Of a stretch of 64,000 nucleotides of DNA, positions 60,707 to 64,000 are shown piece after piece. How positions within the stretch are numbered: the first letter of the stretch is position 1; the number at the start of each line of letters is the position of its first letter. The DNA lies in assembly GCF_000373645.1 (NCBI RefSeq), contig NZ_KB892019.1, positions 51,641 through 115,640 of the forward strand, given 5' to 3'. Under the pieces are notes generated by a model. That model was given only the letters and a program-made list of their open reading frames with translations, made no database searches and was not told the DNA's origin. The position numbers and the translations under genes were made by a program. This DNA comes from Streptomyces sp. ATexAB-D23. GTDB taxonomy: Bacteria > Actinomycetota > Actinomycetes > Streptomycetales > Streptomycetaceae.

Positions 60707-61213
60707 CTACGCCGCGGACTGCGCGAGCCACTCCGGCAGCGCCGACCGGTCACCGGCCCCGAGCGCCAGCAGCATCGCGTCCGCCGGGGACGGCACGAAC
60801 GGCTGCCGCAGCAGCGGCATCCCCGCCTGCTCCGGCGTACGGGCCGCTTTGCGGTGGTTGTCCTCGGCGCACGAGGCCACCGTGTTGAGCCAGGTGTCCT
60901 GCCCGCCCTGGGCGCGTGGCACGACATGGTCGACGGTGCTCGCACGCTTCCCGCAGTACGCGCACCGGTGCTGGTCCCGGACCAGCACACCCCTTCTGGA
61001 CCACGGGGCCTGTCTTCGGAACGGCACCCGTACGTACCGGCAGAGCCTGATCACCCGGGGCACCGGTATGTCCACGGCGGCCCCGCGCATCCGGAGGCCG
61101 GGGTGCGACTGCTCGACGACGGCCTTGTCCTGCAGAATCAGCACCACCGCGCGATTCAGCGTCACCGTCGACAGCGGCTCGAAGCTCGCGTTCAGAACCA
61201 GCGTGTCCCGCAT
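60707..61213 (-). CDS. HNH endonuclease family protein
   Basis: A 168-residue protein. The HNH nuclease motif is in the second half: RDQHRCAYCGKRASTVDHVVPRAQGGQDTWLNTVASCAEDNHRK, with a CxxC zinc pair, the catalytic His in VDHV and Asn/His in EDNH. The N-terminus MRDTLVLNASFEPL is typical of a widespread bacterial HNH family with no fixed role. The ATG at 61213 has GGGAGG upstream. It may be a general nuclease or of mobile origin, but no mobile element is near. Confidence 0.88.
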   Translation of the reverse strand: MRDTLVLNASFEPLSTVTLNRAVVLILQDKAVVEQSHPGLRMRGAAVDIPVPRVIRLCRYVRVPFRRQAPWSRRGVLVRDQHRCAYCGKRASTVDHVVPRAQGGQDTWLNTVASCAEDNHRKAARTPEQAGMPLLRQPFVPSPADAMLLALGAGDRSALPEWLAQSAA

Positions 61214-61301
61214 CCCGCCCACCTCCCGTGTGCCGGCCGCCCCCTGGCAGGCCCGGATCAACTCTGGCCGGGCGGGCCGTGATGGACAACGCATTAAAAA
61301 A

Positions 61302-61338
61302 TGCCCTGCCCTGATCTCTCCAGGACCAGGGCAGGGCA
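61302..61338 (-). terminator. intrinsic terminator of the PEBP gene
   Basis: On the minus strand 12-bp arms TGCCCTGCCCTG and complement are followed by ATTTTTTAATGC, a real T tract. It lies 22 nt after the stop of the 61361-61900 gene. Confidence 0.85.
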
Positions 61339-61360
61339 AACGGCTGCGGGGGTTTTCGTC

Positions 61361-61900
61361 TCAGTCGGTTTCGGCGGGCTCCGCGTATTCGGCGATCAAC
61401 TGGGCGCGGCCCAGGGTGTGGAAACGCAGATTGAAACCGACCGCCGCGGGTGAGGTGTCGCTGTCGGGGCCGAGCTTCTCACTGTCCACCGCGTACACGG
61501 TGAACACATAGCGGTGGTTCTCACCGGCCGGCGGGGCGGCCCCGCCGAAGTCCTTCGTCCCGTAGTCGTTGCGGGCCTGTACGGCACCGGCGGGCAGCCC
61601 CTCGAACTTTCCGCTGCCCGCACCCGCCGGGAGCTGCGTGACCGATGCCGGGATGTCGAAGACCACCCAGTGCCAGAACCCGCTGCCCGTCGGGGCGTCC
61701 GGGTCGAAGCACGTCACGGCGAAGCTCTTGGTCTCCGCCGGGAACCCCTCCCACCGCAGCTGCGGCGAAGTGTTCCCGGCCGCGTACACCTGTGCGTCCG
61801 CGAGTACGGCCCCCGGGGCGATGTCCTCGCTCACCACGGTGAACGAGGGAACCTCCGGGTGGAAGTCGTGCGGCAGCGGCGCCCTCTTCGGCTCGGTCAC
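61361..61900 (-). CDS. YbhB/YbcL family PEBP-like protein
   Basis: A 179-residue phosphatidylethanolamine-binding-protein homologue (Raf kinase inhibitor-like). Ligand-site motifs are FDPDAPTGSGFWHWVVFDIP and NDYGTKDFGGAAPPAGENHRY with the conserved His residues. Its role in bacteria is unknown. No signal peptide. GTG start with GAGG 7 nt upstream; the leader carries short tandem repeats. Confidence 0.9.
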   Translation of the reverse strand: MTEPKRAPLPHDFHPEVPSFTVVSEDIAPGAVLADAQVYAAGNTSPQLRWEGFPAETKSFAVTCFDPDAPTGSGFWHWVVFDIPASVTQLPAGAGSGKFEGLPAGAVQARNDYGTKDFGGAAPPAGENHRYVFTVYAVDSEKLGPDSDTSPAAVGFNLRFHTLGRAQLIAEYAEPAETD

Positions 61901-61908
61901 GTCAGCAC

Positions 61909-61968
61909 CTCTCTGTCGGCTCTGTTCGGATCTGTCGGCTCTGTCGGGCCTGTCGGGCCTGTCGGGTT
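61909..61968. repeat. short tandem repeats in the PEBP-gene leader
   Basis: About six copies of a 9-11-bp unit CTGTCGG(G/C)(C/T), most regular at 61932-61965 where GCCTGTCGG repeats. They lie 9 nt upstream of the GTG and its ribosome site. Confidence 0.75.
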
Positions 61969-62006
61969 GCGCGGGAGATTCCTCTCCCCCCCCGATCTCT
62001 CCGACC

Positions 62007-62789
62007 CTAGAGCCAGTTGCGCTGTCCGCCGACCTGCGCCAGCCACTGGTTCAGGTATGCCGCCCAGTCGGTCTCGTGGAAGTCGTGCAGACCCACTCGG
62101 AAGGCGCGGTAGGAGTCGCTGCCCTCGCTGAAGAGGCCCGCCTTCTTGTCCATCTCCAGGACGACATCCATCTCGCGGTCGTCCGCGACGAACGACAGTT
62201 CCACCTGGTTCAGCCCCCGGTACTGGGACGGCGGGTAGAACTCGATCTCCTGGTAGAACGGCAGCCGCTGACGCGTGCCGCGGATGTGGCCGCGCTCCAT
62301 GTCCGCGCTGCGGAAACCGAAGCCCAGCTGGCCGAAGGCGTCGAGGATGGCCTCCTGGGCCGGCAGCGGGTGCACGTTGACCGGGTCTAGGTCGCCCGAG
62401 TCCAGCGCCCGCGCGATCTCCAGCTCGGTGGTCACCCCGATGTTCATGCCGTGCAGGTGCTGGCCCGCGAACATGGTGATGGGCGTCTCCCAGGGGATCT
62501 CCAGGCCGAACGGCACGACGTGCACCGCCCCGGCCCGCACCTCGAAGGCGCCGCCGAGCCGCAGCTTGGTGAACTCGATGTCCTGCTTGGTCTCCTGGTC
62601 GTGGCCCTCGACCTCGACCCGGGCCTGAAGACCTACGGAGAGCCCCTCGATCTGCTGGTCCACCGACCCGCCCTGGATGCGCACCTCACCCTGAACGACC
62701 CCGCCCGGGACGACGTTCAGCTCGGTGAGCTCCGTCTCCACCGAAGCGCCACCGGCACCCATGCTCGCGAGCAGCCGCTTGAAGCCCAT
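62007..62789 (-). CDS. SpoOM family sporulation protein
   Basis: A 260-residue arrestin-fold protein beginning MGFKRLLASMGAGGASVETELTELNVVPGG, the SpoOM signature. It continues with PFGLEIPWETPITMFAGQHL and ends with a C-terminal domain (EMDVVLEMDKKAGLF, WLAQVGGQRNWL). In Bacillus, SpoOM affects stage 0 of sporulation; in Streptomyces it may influence morphological development. ATG has GGAGGAG upstream. It is divergent from the glycosylase gene by 73 bp. Confidence 0.92.
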   Translation of the reverse strand: MGFKRLLASMGAGGASVETELTELNVVPGGVVQGEVRIQGGSVDQQIEGLSVGLQARVEVEGHDQETKQDIEFTKLRLGGAFEVRAGAVHVVPFGLEIPWETPITMFAGQHLHGMNIGVTTELEIARALDSGDLDPVNVHPLPAQEAILDAFGQLGFGFRSADMERGHIRGTRQRLPFYQEIEFYPPSQYRGLNQVELSFVADDREMDVVLEMDKKAGLFSEGSDSYRAFRVGLHDFHETDWAAYLNQWLAQVGGQRNWL

Positions 62790-62862
62790 GTTTTCTCCTC
62801 CTAGGTCCTGATCCCTACATACGCGCGACGATCGTGGTCGGTTCCCGCTAACCTCGAACCTC

Positions 62863-63504
62863 ATGATCGACAGCCCGGACCGTACGCCGCTGACGCGGGA
62901 GTTCTTCGACCGTCCCGTGCTGGAGGTGGCACCCGATCTCCTCGGCCGGACCCTGGTCCGCAGCACACCGGACGGTCCGATCGCCCTGCGCCTCACGGAG
63001 GTCGAGGCGTACGCCGGCGAGATCGACCCCGGTTCGCACGCCTTCCGCGGCCGCACCCGGCGCAACGACGCGATGTACGGACCGCCCGGCCACGCGTACG
63101 TCTACTTCACCTACGGCATGTGGCACTGCATGAACCTGGTGTGCGGCCCCGAGGGCAGGGCGAGCGGGGTGCTGCTCCGGGCTGGCGAGATCTTCGAGGG
63201 CGCCGAACTCACGCGCAAACGTCGAGTTTCAGCCCGTAATGACAAGGAACTGGCCAAAGGGCCGGCCCGCCTGGCAACGGCCCTGGACATCGGCCGGGCC
63301 CTGGACGGCACCGACGCCATCGCCCACGAGGACGCCGAGCTGTCGGTGCTCCACGGCACCCCACCCCCGCGTGACCAGGTGCGAAACGGTCCGCGCACCG
63401 GGGTGGGCGGGGACGGGGCAGTGCACCCGTGGCGCTTCTGGATCGACGGCGACCCGACGGTCAGCCCGTACCGCGCCCATGTGCCGCGCCGGAGGTCAAC
63501 TTGA
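62863..63504 (+). CDS. DNA-3-methyladenine glycosylase (AAG/MPG type)
   Basis: A 213-residue base-excision repair enzyme that removes alkylated purines. Motifs are LLGRTLVRST, EVEAYAGEIDPGSHAFRGRTRRNDAMYGPPGHAYVYFTYGMWHC and NLVCGPEGRASGVLLRAGE. The catalytic Glu is in RLTEVEAY. It ends at 63504 with the TGA overlapping the -35 hexamer of an rRNA promoter. Confidence 0.94.
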   Translation: MIDSPDRTPLTREFFDRPVLEVAPDLLGRTLVRSTPDGPIALRLTEVEAYAGEIDPGSHAFRGRTRRNDAMYGPPGHAYVYFTYGMWHCMNLVCGPEGRASGVLLRAGEIFEGAELTRKRRVSARNDKELAKGPARLATALDIGRALDGTDAIAHEDAELSVLHGTPPPRDQVRNGPRTGVGGDGAVHPWRFWIDGDPTVSPYRAHVPRRRST

Positions 63505-63529
63505 CTCGCCCATGCGGGGCACCTAATGT
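63501..63529 (+). promoter_or_regulatory. rRNA operon promoter P1
   Basis: TTGACT (63501-63506), 17-bp spacer, TAATGT (63524-63529). This is close to the vegetative consensus. Two further -35-like hexamers (TTGACC 63529, TTGACA 63542) follow closely. Confidence 0.75.
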
Positions 63530-64000
63530 TGACCGAGTCGCTTGACACGGGTACAGCTGTTGGTTCGGTCCATCGGATCGCATGCCGCGCCTACCCGGAG
63601 CGGCCACACCACTACCTACGACTCACCCCAGAGGGTGCGAATTTCGGCATGCCGAAATTCGGTCCCGCTGACTCGATTATGAGTAACCGGGAGAATCCGC
63701 TAAAGTAGTGGACACGCCGAAAGGGAAACGCGAAAGCGAAGAACTGGAAAGCGGAAAAGCACGGCCCGCTTCGACCGGGAATCGGACACGAAAGAGTCTG
63801 ATAGAGTCGGAAACGCAAGACCGAAGGGAAGCGCCCGGAGGAAAGCCCCAGAAAATGTTCTGCGGGTGAGTACAAAGGAAGCGTCCGTTCCTTGAGAACT
63901 CAACAGCGTGCCAAAAGTCAACGCCAGATATGTTGATACCCCGGCCTGCTTCGGCAGGTTGGTGGTTCCTTTGAAAAGTCCTACGAGGTCACTGACCTGG
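63505..64000 (+). promoter_or_regulatory. rRNA operon multi-promoter and leader region
   Basis: Beyond P1 there are -10-like TAAAGT (63701-63706) and TAGAGT (63802-63807), each in A-rich purine tracts typical of rRNA promoters. At 63893-63925 the text TTGAGAACTCAACAG and surrounding bases match the conserved actinobacterial leader just before 16S rRNA. A TTCG-capped hairpin (CCTGC/GCAGG) follows near 63950. No 16S sequence is inside the window; it should begin shortly beyond 64000. Confidence 0.85.
63638..63661. repeat. 24-bp perfect palindrome upstream of the rRNA promoters
   Basis: A palindrome centred on GGCATGCC with AT-rich arms (core AATTTCGGCATGCCGAAATT). It lies 40 bp before the TAAAGT element, where an upstream regulator could bind. 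Its sequence is unlike the GC-rich surroundings. Confidence 0.8.

Noticed and set aside
60707..61213. Homing endonuclease or restriction system from the HNH gene
   Set aside because: No methylase, intein or intron context; the protein matches a common stand-alone chromosomal HNH family.
63505..64000. 16S rRNA or tRNA gene at the right edge
   Set aside because: The sequence is leader only; no start of mature 16S and no tRNA cloverleaf could be found before position 64000.

Overview
This window is Streptomyces-like chromosomal core DNA. Codon third positions are almost all G or C, GTG and TTG starts are frequent, and many neighbouring genes share ATGA or GTGA overlaps. The gene families are typical of the genus: Asp23/AmaP, TldD/TldE, an InhA-type enoyl-ACP reductase beside FabG, DevS-like and other GAF histidine kinases, SpoOM, and an rRNA leader at the right end. 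I saw no transposase, integrase, phage gene, CRISPR array or tRNA gene. All identifications are from reading the sequence; no search was run.

Layout. 1-3.7 kb: a minus-strand cobalamin operon (cobD, cobQ, chelatase; the chelatase runs off the left edge) under a cobalamin riboswitch. 3.8-5.4 kb: PiT phosphate transporter and a small membrane partner. 5.5-12.7 kb: class II aldolase, alpha/beta hydrolase, hypothetical protein, VOC protein, an ABC-F ATPase preceded by a possible 10-codon leader, a small HTH protein and an enoyl-CoA hydratase. 12.7-15.9 kb: an Asp23/AmaP envelope module. 15.9-20.8 kb (minus): SDR, GH15 hydrolase, SURF1, zinc-ribbon protein, DEDDh/BRCT exonuclease. 20.9-23.3 kb: VIT-type transporter, then a coupled pair, fatty-acid-hydroxylase-family enzyme plus lysoplasmalogenase.

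23.3-31.6 kb is the most accessory-looking part. It holds a flavin-reductase-like PNPOx protein, a SLOG protein, a flavohemoprotein, a DevR-like regulator, a DevS-like two-GAF kinase and a stand-alone cytochrome oxidase subunit I. The three intergenic gaps carry four copies of one 14-bp inverted repeat, GGGCC-N4-GGCCC, which looks like a Dos-box-type operator. I read this as a small low-oxygen/nitric-oxide regulon.

31.6-45.4 kb: subtilisin-like protease, DUF485/ActP acetate symporter, MoaA, DUF3099 and GlsB-like membrane proteins, butanediol-type dehydrogenase, tyrosyl-tRNA synthetase, TldE/TldD (separated by an 86-bp duplication that makes a 29-codon micro-ORF coupled at both ends), and fabG-fabI. 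45.5-54.3 kb: secreted protein, GntR repressor divergent from a CynX-type MFS permease with an operator inside its promoter, two very small membrane or exported proteins, SixA, SerB, a double-FHA ABC exporter and a secreted transglycosylase. 54.7-63.5 kb: a second GAF kinase/regulator pair, orphan ABC ATPase, NfeD plus paraslipin, TauE/SafE permease, HNH endonuclease, PEBP protein, SpoOM and 3-methyladenine glycosylase. From 63.5 kb to the end are the promoters and leader of an rRNA operon whose 16S gene lies beyond the window.
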